Part shown: positions 52,232-62,732 of the stretch, in pieces
Numbering within the stretch: the stretch's first letter is position 1
Layout of the letters: each line of letters begins with the position of its first letter
Assembly: GCA_947500845.1 (NCBI GenBank)
Contig: CANMTP010000012.1
Span: 1 to 64,000 of the forward strand
Reading direction: 5' to 3'
Length of the DNA: 64,000 nt
Origin: an uncultured Aquimarina sp.
GTDB taxonomy: Bacteria; Bacteroidota; Bacteroidia; Flavobacteriales; Flavobacteriaceae
Notes under the pieces: model-generated
Told to the model about the DNA's origin: nothing
The model's database searches: none
Seen by the model: only the letters and a program-made list of their open reading frames with translations
Translations under genes and position numbers: made by a program

Positions 52232-52561
52232 ATGTATGTAGACTTACCTAAAAAAATGTACTATGGTATTGGCGAAGTAGCTGAAGCCTTCGATGTAAAC
52301 ACCTCTCTAATACGTTTTTGGGAAAAAGAATTCGATATCCTAAAACCAAAGAAAAATGCTAAAGGTAATCGTAAATTTACTCCAGAAGATATTAAAAACC
52401 TCGAATTGATTTATCATTTAGTAAAAGAACGGGGATTTACTTTAGAAGGAGCCAAAATACACCTCAAAGAACAAAAACAAGAAGCGTTGGATAGTTTTGA
52501 TATCATACGCAAATTAGAATCTATTAAAGGACAGCTTCTTAAGATTAAAGAGCAACTATAA
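52232..52561 (+). CDS. MerR-type transcriptional regulator
   Basis: A 109-residue MerR-like protein: KMYYGIGEVAEAFDVNTSLIRFWEKEFDILKPKKNAKGNRKFTPEDIKNLELIYHLVKERGFTLEGAKIHLKEQK is the complete helix-turn-helix and wing, followed by a dimerising helix. It has no effector domain. It ends an operon with envelope genes 3 bp after CapA; this arrangement of M23-CapA-MerR seems conserved in flavobacteria. Confidence 0.85.
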   Translation: MYVDLPKKMYYGIGEVAEAFDVNTSLIRFWEKEFDILKPKKNAKGNRKFTPEDIKNLELIYHLVKERGFTLEGAKIHLKEQKQEALDSFDIIRKLESIKGQLLKIKEQL

Positions 52562-52686
52562 GATCCGGTTTCTTAAACCTTCATGTATCGTGATAGTCAG
52601 ATTTAAAAAATTTGCCTCAATTTTGAAACAAAATTCGATACTTGTAGTCTAATCAAACAGGATAACTTGAATAATAATAATAGTAA

Positions 52687-53298
52687 ATGAAAAAAGGACT
52701 TTTTGCAGGGTTAGGATGTTTAGGAATTATAATTTTAATCTTTATTATAGGGGCAGTGATGGCCTATAGTTTCAATAACAAAGCTGTAGTATTACAAGAA
52801 GATGCTAAAACGGCCTGGTCTAACGTAGAAAGTGCGTACCAAAGGCGAAGTGATCTTATTGGAAACTTGGTAAAAACAGTACAAGGTGCTGCAGATTTTG
52901 AACGCTCTACACTAAAAGACGTTATAGATGCCAGAGCAAGAGCAACCTCAGTCAATATCGATCCTAGCAACATCACTCCTGGTCAGATGGCTCAGTTTCA
53001 ACAAGCACAAAGTGGATTAACCTCTGCTTTATCACGATTACTGGTTACTGTAGAACGCTATCCAGACTTAAAAGCAAATCAAAATTTTCTGAACTTACAA
53101 ACACAGCTCGAGGGAACCGAAAATAGAATTAATGTAGAACGCAATCGTTTTAACGAACAGGTTGGTGTTTATAACAAACACATCAAAGTTCTTCCAAACT
53201 CACTATTTGCAGGTATGTTAGGATTTGACGAGATGGCAAGGTTTGAGGGTGAAGAAGGTGTTGAAAAGGCACCAGAAGTTGATTTTGATTTTAAATAA
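52687..53298 (+). CDS. lemA: LemA family protein
   Basis: A 203-residue membrane-anchored helical protein. The N-terminal helix is LFAGLGCLGIIILIFIIGAVMAYSF (4-28); LemA motif AWSNVESAYQRRSDLIGNLVKTVQG, then RYPDLKANQNFLNLQTQLEGTENRINVERNRFNEQVGVYNKHIK. Function unknown; membrane stress is suspected. It heads a LemA-TPM-TPM operon that is widespread in Bacteroidota. Confidence 0.92.
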   Translation: MKKGLFAGLGCLGIIILIFIIGAVMAYSFNNKAVVLQEDAKTAWSNVESAYQRRSDLIGNLVKTVQGAADFERSTLKDVIDARARATSVNIDPSNITPGQMAQFQQAQSGLTSALSRLLVTVERYPDLKANQNFLNLQTQLEGTENRINVERNRFNEQVGVYNKHIKVLPNSLFAGMLGFDEMARFEGEEGVEKAPEVDFDFK

Positions 53299-53322
53299 GA
53301 TCACGATATAAAATTTCATCAC

Positions 53323-53760
53323 ATGTCAAAAGTTGAAGATTTTCTTACTGCAGATCAAGAAGAGCAAATAGTTGCCGCAATTCGACGTGCAGAAAAAACG
53401 ACATCGGGAGAAATTCGTGTTCATATTGAAAAGCATACAGATCTTGATATTTTAGACCGAACTAAAGAAGTCTTTCATCTACTCAAAATGGACAATACCA
53501 TACAACATAACGGTGTACTGATTTATGTAGCTGTAGATGATCATAGATTTGCAATTTATGGAGATCAAGGCATTCATAAAGTAGTTGATGATAATTTTTG
53601 GGCGAGTACCAGAGATGCCATCCTAAAACAATTTAAGAAAGGTGATTTTACCCAAGGATTAATAGATGGTATTCTCATGGCTGGAGAGCAATTACAAAGA
53701 TATTTTCCTTGGGATCACACGGGATCAAATGAATTATCAGATGAAATTTCAAAAGGATAA
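53323..53760 (+). CDS. TPM domain protein
   Basis: A 145-residue cytosolic-looking protein with a TPM domain (TLP18.3/Psb32/MOLO-1): DQEEQIVAAIRRAEKTTSGEIRVHIEKH, then VLIYVAVDDHRFAIYGDQGIHKVVDDNFW and KGDFTQGLIDGILMAGEQLQRYFPW. It has no signal peptide. It is followed directly by the second TPM gene (stop at 53760, ATG at 53761) in an operon with LemA. Confidence 0.88.
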   Translation: MSKVEDFLTADQEEQIVAAIRRAEKTTSGEIRVHIEKHTDLDILDRTKEVFHLLKMDNTIQHNGVLIYVAVDDHRFAIYGDQGIHKVVDDNFWASTRDAILKQFKKGDFTQGLIDGILMAGEQLQRYFPWDHTGSNELSDEISKG

Positions 53761-54567
53761 ATGAAAAACGTACAACAATTCATAGTATCCTCTTTCTTTG
53801 TTCTGGGTATATTTTTTATCGCTACACACCAAGGTCTTGCACAACGAGCAATTCCTCCCAAACCAACATTGGAGACTGCTGTGTACGATGAAGCAAAAAT
53901 GCTTTCTGGTTCTGAAGCTGAGCAACTTGAGAAAAAACTCATTCAATATGCCGATACTACTTCTACGCAGATAGTAGTGGCCACCATCAACTCACTGCAA
54001 GGTGAAAATATTGGGTTGTATGCTGCCGAATGGGCCCACGAATGGGGTATCGGACAAAAAAAAGAGGATAATGGAGTTTTTATTCTTGTATCCCAGATGG
54101 ATCGTAAGATTTGGATTGCAACAGGTTATGGTGTCGAAGAAAAACTTACAGACTTTACTTCTAAAACTATTATAGATCAGATCATCACTCCTGAATTTAA
54201 GAAAGGAAAATTCTATACTGGATTGGATGAAGGAACAACCGCTATTTTTCAGGTACTCGATGGCACTTTTAAAGGAGCGAAGAAAAAGAAAAGTAGAAAA
54301 GATTTCCCTATCGGGCAATTGGCACTGTTGCTTATCTTCTTTATTATTATTGTCAAAGCATTTTCTAAAAGCAATCATGGCAATGGCGGCAAAGGAAATC
54401 GTGGAAACAGATCTCGAGGAGGCAGTCTCTTAGATGCTATTATTTTAAGTAATATGGGTCGAGGAAGCTTTGGTGGAGGAAGTTTTGGCGGTGGATCCAG
54501 TGGAGGTTTTGGTGGTGGCTTCGGTGGTGGCGGTTTTGGCGGCGGCGGTGCCGGTGGAAGTTGGTAG
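53761..54567 (+). CDS. membrane TPM-domain protein with glycine-rich tail
   Basis: A 268-residue envelope protein. Signal peptide QQFIVSSFFVLGIFFIATHQGLAQ; TPM domain about 38-165 (VYDEAKMLSGSEAEQLEKKLIQYADTTSTQIVVATINSLQGENIGLYAAEWAHEWGIGQKKEDNGVFILVSQMDRKIWIATGYGVEEKLTD); membrane helix at about 182-200 (LALLLIFFIIIVKAF); and a C-terminal tail of F-G-G-G-S repeats (GGGSFGGGSSGGFGGGFGGG). Tail and topology are typical of YgcG-like proteins. A proline-rich frame on the other strand is a shadow of the tail. Confidence 0.9.
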   Translation: MKNVQQFIVSSFFVLGIFFIATHQGLAQRAIPPKPTLETAVYDEAKMLSGSEAEQLEKKLIQYADTTSTQIVVATINSLQGENIGLYAAEWAHEWGIGQKKEDNGVFILVSQMDRKIWIATGYGVEEKLTDFTSKTIIDQIITPEFKKGKFYTGLDEGTTAIFQVLDGTFKGAKKKKSRKDFPIGQLALLLIFFIIIVKAFSKSNHGNGGKGNRGNRSRGGSLLDAIILSNMGRGSFGGGSFGGGSSGGFGGGFGGGGFGGGGAGGSW

Positions 54568-54648
54568 AGTTTAATTTTTTTATTTGTAAAGTAGTTCATC
54601 AAATTCTAAACAATAACTTCACCACTAATTATTTCTGAAAAACGATCT

Positions 54649-55248
54649 ATTAAGACAAATTTTTCAATACTTACTAGCCTATTTTTTGTAACTTTCAATT
54701 GTTACACACAAGACTATTTCATAACAATAAATCAAGACACAACCTTTTGCCAAAATTTGAATTATTCAACTACTGCTCAAGGCTATTTAAAAAAATAGCA
54801 TACACTAACAATGAAGGAAAGAAAATAATAATTAAAGGAAAAAAAAACTTTCTGATGTCATAACCCTTTTTAGAGATAGCATTATAATTGACAAGGTACC
54901 ATTAGAGCTAATAAGCCTAAAAGTTATGTCAGGTTTACAAAAAGAGTTGTCGATGGAAAGTTAAAAGTATACCTTGCTAGACAAGGCAATAGTTCTTCTG
55001 TAAAATATACTCCTGGAGGACCTTTTGGTGATTTTAAAAGAGGTGGAGCGATCGGGCTAGGCCGTTTTTTCATCAAAATGCCCGATGGCACGTATTATAA
55101 AATTAACAAGAAAAAAAATAGGACAAAATATATTCAACCTTATCTTTTGAATTGTAAAAAATTCAAGAATGCTTCCAATGGAGATGTAGGAGCTAATGAA
55201 GACGCATTTATTAAAATGATACGATTATATAGTTCTCTTTGCAATTGA
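54649..55248 (+). pseudogene. frameshifted secreted-protein gene
   Basis: Consecutive reading frames form one protein with breaks. Frame 1 from about 54649 gives a signal-like IKTNFSILTSLFFVTFNCYTQDYFITINQDTTFCQNLNYSTTAQGYLKK, stopped at 54796. The sense continues one frame over (IAYTNNEGKKIIIKGKK) after a seven-A run. It shifts again after a nine-A run (DVITLFRDSIIIDKVPLELI), then at about 54892 returns (KPKSYVRFTKRVVDGKLKVYLARQ...GLGRFFIKMPDGTYYKI...) to a stop at 55246. No ATG is visible; an ATT stands where a start would fit. Shifts at A-runs could also be sequencing errors. Function unknown. Confidence 0.65.
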
Positions 55249-55776
55249 GGTCGTATTAAAGTAGTTTTAAGGTAGTGTGAATTGTTTTTGTGGAAGATTA
55301 TTCTGTATATCATTCACCAAAAGTGTTTATTCATATTAATAAATAATTGAAGAAGATCCTCTATTTTTGATGAAGATTGAAAAAAATATCTTTATCAAAG
55401 AGGTTGGATAATAAAATTTAGTGTTACTAAAAGAATCACACGAAAATCCTTAACTTACGGATTTCTCAATCACTTGAGAAAAAAGGAAATCAGACTAACT
55501 TGCGAAAATATTCTTTGTTGAAGAAATCAGCTTTTGAAATTTTTGCAGTGCAACTATCAAAACTAAATTTTACGAATTGAAATTGCATAGTATAATTTTG
55601 AAACAAGAGATCAAAACAATCAAATCTCACTAAAAGAATTGAATCTATAAAAGAGAGATGCATAATTGAAGTTAACATCTATACAAATACCATTACTCAA
55701 CTGAGGCATTAATCAACTCGAAAAACACAAAAATATATTTATAACTTTGAGTATCGGAAAAAAATAATTATCTAAA
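55249..55776. other. intergenic region after the pseudogene
   Basis: AT-rich, 528 bp. A minus-strand frame at 55490-55678 has no protein-like features. It must hold the SDR promoter, but none is clear. No repeat or terminator recognised. Confidence 0.4.
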
Positions 55777-56547
55777 ATGAATAAGACTGTAGTAATTTCA
55801 GGAGGAAGTTCAGGAATAGGTTTAGCAACAACTAAACAGTATTTAGATAAAGGAGCTAGAGTAATAGTAGCCGCACGAAACAAAAATAAATTCGAATCAA
55901 ATCTTGACAGTTCGAAAGAAAATTTACGGTTTATTGAAACCGATTTTAATGACATGGATTCTGTAAAAAAATTTTATTCAACAATCAAAGAAGAATACAA
56001 AACAGTAGACATTGCAATTAATAATGTAGGATTAGCGATAATGAAACCATTAACTGATTTTCAAGAGGAAGAGTTTGACAAAATAATAAATGTTAATCTA
56101 AAAAGTCTTTGGCTTAGTATGAAGTATCAAATTTCATTGATGAAGAAAGACTCTACAAACGACAAACATATAATTAATATATCCTCAATCAATGGTTTGG
56201 GAGGTTCGGAATATCTTTCTATATATTCTGCTGCTAAAGCGGGTGTCATATCCTTAACTAAATCAGCAGCTCTCGAACTAGCAAAATCTAAAATTTCAAT
56301 CAACGCTATAGTTCCCGGACCATTTGACACTCCAATGCTTAATGAAGCATTATTGACCCAGGCACAGGGTGATCAAAGACAAAAGGAGATTATTGAGAGA
56401 GAATATAAACAATTTATTCCAAAAGGAAGATTTGGAAACCCTGTAGAGGTTGCTAATACTATTTTTTGGTTATCCGAGGGTAACAACAATTTCATTTCGG
56501 GTCATTCTTTAATAATTGACGGCGGTATCACTAGTAGATATCGTTAA
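55777..56547 (+). CDS. short-chain dehydrogenase/reductase
   Basis: A 256-residue classical SDR. The cofactor loop is VISGGSSGIGLATTKQYLDKGARVIVAARN; NNVGLA, HIINISSINGLGGSEYLSIYSAAKAGVISLTKSAALELAKSKISINAIVPGPFDTPM gives Ser, Tyr and Lys of the active site. The C-terminal FISGHSLIIDGGITSRY is typical. Substrate unknown. Monocistronic, next to a pseudogene, and probably acquired. Confidence 0.85.
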   Translation: MNKTVVISGGSSGIGLATTKQYLDKGARVIVAARNKNKFESNLDSSKENLRFIETDFNDMDSVKKFYSTIKEEYKTVDIAINNVGLAIMKPLTDFQEEEFDKIINVNLKSLWLSMKYQISLMKKDSTNDKHIINISSINGLGGSEYLSIYSAAKAGVISLTKSAALELAKSKISINAIVPGPFDTPMLNEALLTQAQGDQRQKEIIEREYKQFIPKGRFGNPVEVANTIFWLSEGNNNFISGHSLIIDGGITSRYR

Positions 56548-56657
56548 GAGCAATTACGCAAACAAGCTGAAACAGCCTAATTCTTTTATGACTCAACAAA
56601 ATAACATTCTTATAAAACACTTCAACATTACTACCTTTTACCAGCAATATAAATAGT

Positions 56658-57965
56658 CTACTTCTTCCTAAAATAAACCGAAATCGGTACACCATGAAAA
56701 TCAAATTCTTTACGTAGCTGATTTTCGATAAAACGCTTATAAGGATCTCTTATATACTGTGGTAGATTACAGAAAAAAGCAAATTGTGGTTGAGGCGTAG
56801 GCAACTGTGTGATGTATTTTATTTTTACATATTTACCTTTGTATGCTGGCGGTGGGTTATGCTCTATGATCGGCAATAGCACATCATTAAGTTCGCTGGT
56901 TTTGATTTTTTTGGATCGATTCTTATAGACCGCTACAGCAGTTTCAATAGCTTTAAATATTCTTTGTTTTGTTAGTGCAGAAATAAATACGATAGGAACA
57001 TCGGTAAAAGGCTCAATCTCTCTACGAATATATTTTTCGAAATCTTTGAGGGTATTGCTTTCCTTGTTTTCGATGAGATCCCATTTATTGACAAGAATTA
57101 CGATCCCTTTGCGGTTACGTTCTGCCAGCCAAAATATATTTTGTACCTGGCCATCAAATCCTCTGGTTGCATCTAAAACAAGTAAGCATACATCACAGTG
57201 TTCGATGGCACGAACAGATCGCATGACAGAGTAGAATTCTAAATCCTCTTTTACTTTAGATTTTCTTCGTATTCCGGCAGTATCTACCAGATTAAATTCA
57301 AACCCAAAGCGATTATATTTTGTATCAATCGCATCGCGTGTAGTTCCGGCTATATCAGTTACTATATATCGCTCTTCGCCTATTAACGCATTGATAAAAG
57401 ATGATTTCCCGGCATTAGGTCTCCCCACTACTGCAAATCGAGGTAATTCATCTTCTTCTTTTTCTTCTTTCTCTGGTAATTCTTTTACAAGTGCATCGAG
57501 CAGATCACCTGTACCGCTTCCGTTAATACTGGCAATAGTATAATACTCCCCAAGACCTAAACTATAAAATTCGACTGCATCTGCAGCTCTCTTGGCATTA
57601 TCTACCTTATTAACTACCAAAAACACAGGTTTATCTACTTTACGAAGTAGGTTGGCTACATCTTCATCCATTCCGGTGATCCCAGACTCGACATCAACCA
57701 TAAAAATGATCGCATCGGCTTCATCAATGGCGAGTTCTACCTGTTTATCGATTTCAGCTTCGAAAATATCATCACTCCCCACAACATATCCACCAGTATC
57801 AATTAAGGAAAATTCGACACCATTCCAATCACTTTTCCCATAATGGCGATCTCTCGTAACGCCGCTTACAGCATCCACAATAGCCTCTCTTCTTTGAATC
57901 AAACGATTAAAGAAAGTCGATTTTCCTACATTAGGTCTCCCTACAATTGCTACTATACTGCTCAT
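56658..57965 (-). CDS. der: GTPase Der
   Basis: A 435-residue tandem GTPase for 50S ribosome assembly. First G domain: [19 protein letters not shown] and DTGGY. Second: [49 protein letters not shown] and NKWDLI. C-terminal KH-like domain ends [11 protein letters not shown]. Length normal. Confidence 0.97.
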   Translation of the reverse strand: MSSIVAIVGRPNVGKSTFFNRLIQRREAIVDAVSGVTRDRHYGKSDWNGVEFSLIDTGGYVVGSDDIFEAEIDKQVELAIDEADAIIFMVDVESGITGMDEDVANLLRKVDKPVFLVVNKVDNAKRAADAVEFYSLGLGEYYTIASINGSGTGDLLDALVKELPEKEEKEEDELPRFAVVGRPNAGKSSFINALIGEERYIVTDIAGTTRDAIDTKYNRFGFEFNLVDTAGIRRKSKVKEDLEFYSVMRSVRAIEHCDVCLLVLDATRGFDGQVQNIFWLAERNRKGIVILVNKWDLIENKESNTLKDFEKYIRREIEPFTDVPIVFISALTKQRIFKAIETAVAVYKNRSKKIKTSELNDVLLPIIEHNPPPAYKGKYVKIKYITQLPTPQPQFAFFCNLPQYIRDPYKRFIENQLRKEFDFHGVPISVYFRKK

Positions 57966-58203
57966 TGAAATCTATATCTAAATTTTTTGCAAAATTAGAC
58001 TTTTTATTTAAGCAATACCATCAAAACGAAGTAAAAATAAAAAGCCCCAAGGCCAAACATTTAAAGACCTTAGGAACTTTTCATAATTGATAGTCAGTCA
58101 GTGAAATAATTACTCAATTCAAAGATAGCAAGTATTCTGGTTAACATGGTTACTGTAAAACAACAAACTTTTTATGGAAGTGTTTTAAACATCTTAAAAT
58201 CAA

Positions 58204-59736
58204 CTAGTTAATTTCAGTAATTTCATAAATAGCTACCGTATTAGACACCTCATTAGTAACGATTATTAAGTGGTTTCCAGTTGGACTATCCTTTGCTTCA
58301 ATAGCAATTAAACCTTCTGGAGAAATATCCACATCATCCTGCAACCATTCTATAAATTCTGGGTAAAAAGGATTAGAAATATCATAAACCATAACACCAC
58401 CAGTTCTTTCTATCCCAACAAATAATAGTGTTTTGTTTCCTACACTCAATGTTTCTACAGCTTCTGGTTCTGCACCTTTATCATCAGATCTTTTATCAGC
58501 CTCGCTGCCTTCATCATTGTTAAAAGCTCCTGGATCTAATTCGAAAATGGTTTTTCCTATTTGATCTCCACTATCATAAACCACAGTTCCAGATGTCGTC
58601 CAAATCGTAAAAGATCGTCCTCCGTAAGCATAAATTACATCATGATCTCCATCACCGTCTAAGTCTCCATTGGTCGTAGTGGTTTTTAGTCGCCCAAGGT
58701 TCTCATCTAATTGTAAGGTAGCAGCATCAGGAAAAGCTATAGGATCAAGCAAAAGATCTTTGACTCTGGTTTCTTCAGAAAAGCCTTCATAATCGCGTGC
58801 ATCTCCTTCATTTGCTGTTATTAAGAATTTACTACCTTTTATTTTTGCAAAGGTTATAGCATCTGGATGATAAAATCCCAGAACTGGCCAATTTTGAAAA
58901 TTACCTACACTATTATCTTTGTCACTGGCGTCTATTTGATTATGAGGTAATGAATAATCTTTTACGCCTAACCCGATAATATCTGTAATTGTTTTGGTTT
59001 CTAAGTTAACCACTGCGATTCCATTATTTTCTTGTAAGGTGATATATGCGAATTTTGAATCATCAGAAATGGTTACAAATTCGGGCTCTACATCTTGAGC
59101 TAAAGAAGCATTAGGACCAAAAACCCTGAAATCATTCCCTATAGATTGGCTATTAAATCTTGAAAAACAAAGAGTAGATACTTGACTGGAAGCCACCTCT
59201 ATAATAGTTATAGAACCTTCTGGATCGATTGTATAAAGATCATTTGGCTCACCTTCATTAGCGACAATGATATACTTAGCGTTAGGACTAAAGGTAACCA
59301 TATCAGGTAATGCTCCGGCCGCATAGGTATTTAATAAAGTTTGTTTTTCAGAATCATATAATGCAATAGTTCCATTAGCTTGCTTATTCGAAGAATTTTC
59401 TAAGGCTACTGCCACCATACCTTCATAAACCGATACACTATTAGGTATGCCCGATAGCGATATGTCAATGCCTTGTAAAGGGTTTCTTGGATTTGACAAG
59501 TCCCATACAGAAAGCTCTGATTCGTTAGGATTGACAATAAAAAGTTTATTGGTTTTAGAATCGAAAGCAGAGATTTCGGCAAAACCCTCGTCACCCGATC
59601 CGTTAGTAAAACCTCCTATTTTGTTAAATTCGAGTTCTCCAGTTCCACCTCCTCCGGAGTAGTCATCAAGATCACATGAAGCAAATAGCCCTAAAATTAC
59701 TGTAAAATAAAGAATTGATTTGTTAAAGATTTTCAT
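58204..59736 (-). CDS. choice-of-anchor I beta-propeller lipoprotein
   Basis: A 510-residue exported lipoprotein: signal SILYFTVILGLFASC with lipobox Cys at 21, then a GGGGTG linker. The rest is a seven-bladed-type propeller with repeated V-x-D-L/F-x-P segments, such as NKLFIVNPNESELSVWDLSNPRNP, SPNAKYIIVANEGEPNDLYTIDPEGSITIIEV and FLITANEGDARDYEGFSEETRVKDL. It ends in NTVAIYEITEIN. The choice-of-anchor I family sits on the surface. Enzymatic activity is not evident. Confidence 0.82.
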   Translation of the reverse strand: MKIFNKSILYFTVILGLFASCDLDDYSGGGGTGELEFNKIGGFTNGSGDEGFAEISAFDSKTNKLFIVNPNESELSVWDLSNPRNPLQGIDISLSGIPNSVSVYEGMVAVALENSSNKQANGTIALYDSEKQTLLNTYAAGALPDMVTFSPNAKYIIVANEGEPNDLYTIDPEGSITIIEVASSQVSTLCFSRFNSQSIGNDFRVFGPNASLAQDVEPEFVTISDDSKFAYITLQENNGIAVVNLETKTITDIIGLGVKDYSLPHNQIDASDKDNSVGNFQNWPVLGFYHPDAITFAKIKGSKFLITANEGDARDYEGFSEETRVKDLLLDPIAFPDAATLQLDENLGRLKTTTTNGDLDGDGDHDVIYAYGGRSFTIWTTSGTVVYDSGDQIGKTIFELDPGAFNNDEGSEADKRSDDKGAEPEAVETLSVGNKTLLFVGIERTGGVMVYDISNPFYPEFIEWLQDDVDISPEGLIAIEAKDSPTGNHLIIVTNEVSNTVAIYEITEIN

Positions 59737-59846
59737 TGTTCATTACATTTTGTGTGATTAAACCCACAAATTTTGATAAACAATGTTTCTTTAACGTTAT
59801 CCCAAGGCTAAATTTAAAATCAACGTATACCTATATTGGTATACTA

Positions 59847-60728
59847 TTATTTATTATACCCAAAACGCTTTAACTGGCGCTGATTACTTCTCCAGTTTTT
59901 ATTGACCTTAACATAGAGTTCTATATGAATTTTTTTACCAAAAAACTTTTCTAATTCCTTACGGGCTTCAGTACCCACTTTTTTCAATGCGCTACCTTTA
60001 TGGCCAATAATAATCCCTTTTTGCGAATCTCTTTCTACCATAATCACAGAACGTATTCTAATGATATCTTCATCTTCCATAAACTCTTCAGTTTCGACCT
60101 CTACAGCATATGGAATCTCTTTCTTATAATTCGTCAATATTTTTTCGCGAATCGCCTCATTAACAAAAAATCTTTCGGGTTTATCAGTTAACTGATCCTT
60201 GGGATAGAACGCCGGAGATTCTGGTAAAAGCTCCACCAAGCGACCAAAAACTTCTTTTATATTAAAATTTTCGAGAGCAGATATAGGATATATTTCGGCA
60301 TTGGGAACTTTTTCTGCCCAAAATTGCATTTGTTCTTCCAAATTTTCCTGATTTGACTTGTCAATCTTATTGATCAACAAGATCACCGGTATTTTAGAAT
60401 TAGTAATTTTACTGAAAAAGGCTTCATCTTTCAGAGCTTTCTCGCCGATTTCAACCATATAGATGAGTACATCGGCATCTTCGAAAGCAGATTTAACAAA
60501 ATCCATCATAGATTCCTGAAGCTCATATGCGGGCTTAATAATACCTGGAGTATCTGATAAAATCACCTGAAAATCACCTCCATTAACTATTCCTAAAATC
60601 CTATGTCTTGTAGTTTGAGCTTTGGAAGTAATGATTGACAGTTTTTCCCCTATAAAAGCATTCATTAGGGTTGATTTCCCTACATTAGGATTTCCTATAA
60701 TATTTACAAAACCTGCTTTATGAGCCAT
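59847..60728 (-). CDS. era: GTPase Era
   Basis: A 293-residue GTPase that binds 16S rRNA during 30S assembly. The sequence MAHKAGFVNIIGNPNVGKSTLMNAFIGEKLSIITSKAQTTRHRILGIVNG covers the P-loop and switch region, followed by DTPGI and NKID. The KH domain has the DSQKGIIIGHKGSALKKVGTEARKELEKFFGKKIHIELYVKVNKNWR motif. ATG at 60728 is preferred to the TTG at 60746. Confidence 0.97.
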   Translation of the reverse strand: MAHKAGFVNIIGNPNVGKSTLMNAFIGEKLSIITSKAQTTRHRILGIVNGGDFQVILSDTPGIIKPAYELQESMMDFVKSAFEDADVLIYMVEIGEKALKDEAFFSKITNSKIPVILLINKIDKSNQENLEEQMQFWAEKVPNAEIYPISALENFNIKEVFGRLVELLPESPAFYPKDQLTDKPERFFVNEAIREKILTNYKKEIPYAVEVETEEFMEDEDIIRIRSVIMVERDSQKGIIIGHKGSALKKVGTEARKELEKFFGKKIHIELYVKVNKNWRSNQRQLKRFGYNK

Positions 60729-60827
60729 ACGATTACTTTTATGCAAAGGTAGATGAATATTACATAAGAAGATGACTTCATGGGGTATAATTAGAATGGT
60801 ATTGATAAAAAATGTGGAAGTTTATAA

Positions 60828-62171
60828 TTAACGGTTAAGATTTTTAAAATAAACTTTTGCCATAGTATTAACCTTGGGTGCCAATAGCAATCCAGAAAAA
60901 ACAGTGGGAATTGCCATAATCGCAAAAGCACTATCAATAAGGTTAATGGCAAAATCAATTTTTACCACTGCGGCTATTATTATAGAGAAGATGTAAATGT
61001 AATTATAGTATTTTCCGTATTTGGGTTTGGTCAAAAACCCTAAACAGGTTGTGCCGTAATACGAATAAGAGAACAAGGTTGAAAAAGCAAATACCAAAAC
61101 CATAATTAATACCACAACGTTACCCAATCCATAAGGCAATACAGCATTAAAAGCTTCTAAAGTAAGTGATATTCCGTTATCATCTGTACGCTGCCATACT
61201 CCTGTTGATAGAATTGCTAAAGCTGTTAACGTACAAACGAGTAATGTATCTATAGCTGGTCCCATCATGGCAACCAAACCCTCGCGTATGGGTTCATTCG
61301 TCTTTGCTGTACCGTGCATCATTGGAGCAGTTCCTATGCCTGCCTCATTAGAAAAGGCTGCTCTTTTGATTCCTGTTTTTATGAGATATCCTAACGCTCC
61401 ACCTGCAGCGGCATCACCAGAAAATGCATCTGAAAAAATCAATATGAACATTTCTGGAACAACCTGAATCTGCAAAATCAAAATTGTAATTACAGTAACA
61501 AAATATAACACGACCATAAACGGAACCAATTTACTTGCTACTATTCCGATTCTTTTAATTCCTCCCAGGATTACCAAAGACGCTATTCCAGCCAGAGTAA
61601 TTCCTATGTGCCATTTGTATTCATCATCCCAATCAAGGACATCGATCAATGTTTGTGTTAATTGATTAGCAGTAAACGCAGGAAGTGTCCCTACCAATCC
61701 CGCTAAAGCGAAAAGGATCGCTAATGGTTTCCATCGTGCTCCTAAACCATTAGTGATAACATACATTGGCCCGCTAAGAAAATTACCATCATTATCTTTA
61801 GAACGATACATTACCGAAAGGGAACAGGTATAAAATTTGGTAGCCATACCAATCAAAGCACTAATCCACATCCAGAAAACTGCTCCTGGACCACCCATGA
61901 CAATTGCCACAGCTACTCCACTAATATTTCCCATACCCACCGTTGCGGCTATTGCAGAAGATAACGCTTGAAAATGGCTTAATTGCCCAGGAGCATGTTC
62001 ACTATCATACTTCCCTTGTAGGACATCTATAGCATGTTTAAAATAAAAAAACGGAGTAAAACGCGAATAAATCAGGAAAAATGTACCTCCTCCGATCAGC
62101 AATATTAGCAAGGGCCAATCCCAAACCCAAGCGCTAAAATTTGCAACAAGGTCTTCAAATGTTTTGAACAT
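60828..62171 (-). CDS. alanine/glycine:cation symporter
   Basis: A 447-residue inner-membrane AGCS-family carrier that imports alanine or glycine with Na+ or H+. It has about 11 hydrophobic segments. Family motifs: SHFQALSSAIAATVGMGNISGVAVAIVMGGPGAVFWMWISALIGMATKFYTCSLSVMYRSKD and RAAFSNEAGIGTAPMMHGTAKTNEPIREGLVAMMGPAIDTLLVCTLTAL. Length normal. Substrate details cannot be read from sequence. Confidence 0.93.
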   Translation of the reverse strand: MFKTFEDLVANFSAWVWDWPLLILLIGGGTFFLIYSRFTPFFYFKHAIDVLQGKYDSEHAPGQLSHFQALSSAIAATVGMGNISGVAVAIVMGGPGAVFWMWISALIGMATKFYTCSLSVMYRSKDNDGNFLSGPMYVITNGLGARWKPLAILFALAGLVGTLPAFTANQLTQTLIDVLDWDDEYKWHIGITLAGIASLVILGGIKRIGIVASKLVPFMVVLYFVTVITILILQIQVVPEMFILIFSDAFSGDAAAGGALGYLIKTGIKRAAFSNEAGIGTAPMMHGTAKTNEPIREGLVAMMGPAIDTLLVCTLTALAILSTGVWQRTDDNGISLTLEAFNAVLPYGLGNVVVLIMVLVFAFSTLFSYSYYGTTCLGFLTKPKYGKYYNYIYIFSIIIAAVVKIDFAINLIDSAFAIMAIPTVFSGLLLAPKVNTMAKVYFKNLNR

Positions 62172-62258
62172 AAAATATTGTAGTTACTATAAAAGTAATC
62201 TAAAAATTGAAGAATCCAATCTATAAGCTACATCTCAAAAATTCAACATACTTAAAAA

Positions 62259-62732
62259 TCAATGGAGAGATTTTATAAATCTAGGTTTATCAATTCCTCG
62301 ATCGTACATTATGATAGTGCCTGCAGCGGCTACATTAATACTCAATTCTGATTTAAATTTTACCAGGAACTGTGATTTTTTGATGGCCATTTTTGATAAT
62401 CCATGATCTTCTGCTCCCAAAAGATATACACATCTTTTTGGGTGCTTAAAAGTTTCAAGTGGTACAGCAGTATCTGTTAATTCTACTCCGACAAGCATCG
62501 CTCCTTTGGGTAAATGGTTGTAAAAATCTTCAAATGTATCGTAATGAAAATAAGGCATTGCCTTTACTGCGTTGTGCGTATCGCTTGCCTGTTTGGCATA
62601 TCGATTGCCAATGGTAAATATGAAACTTGCACCCATATTTTGAGCAGATCGCCACAAAACGCCAAGATTTTCTGGAGTTTTTCCGTTCTGAATCCCTATA
62701 CCAAAAAATTCATTTTCGAAATTATCAATCAT
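62259..62732 (-). CDS. SpoU/TrmH-family RNA 2'-O-methyltransferase
   Basis: A 157-residue SPOUT methyltransferase: FFGIGIQNGKTPENLGVLWRSAQNMGASFIFTIGNRYAKQ (motif 1), CVYLLGAEDHGLSKMAI (motif 2) and SELSINVAAAGTIIMYDR (motif 3, a variant of the usual SLNVS-AA). It is shorter than TrmH (229) and resembles TrmL-like or stand-alone catalytic domains. The tRNA or rRNA target is unknown. Confidence 0.88.
   Translation of the reverse strand: MIDNFENEFFGIGIQNGKTPENLGVLWRSAQNMGASFIFTIGNRYAKQASDTHNAVKAMPYFHYDTFEDFYNHLPKGAMLVGVELTDTAVPLETFKHPKRCVYLLGAEDHGLSKMAIKKSQFLVKFKSELSINVAAAGTIIMYDRGIDKPRFIKSLH

Noticed and set aside
54375..54602. Proline-rich frame on the minus strand
   Set aside because: It is the antisense of the glycine-rich tail of the TPM protein.
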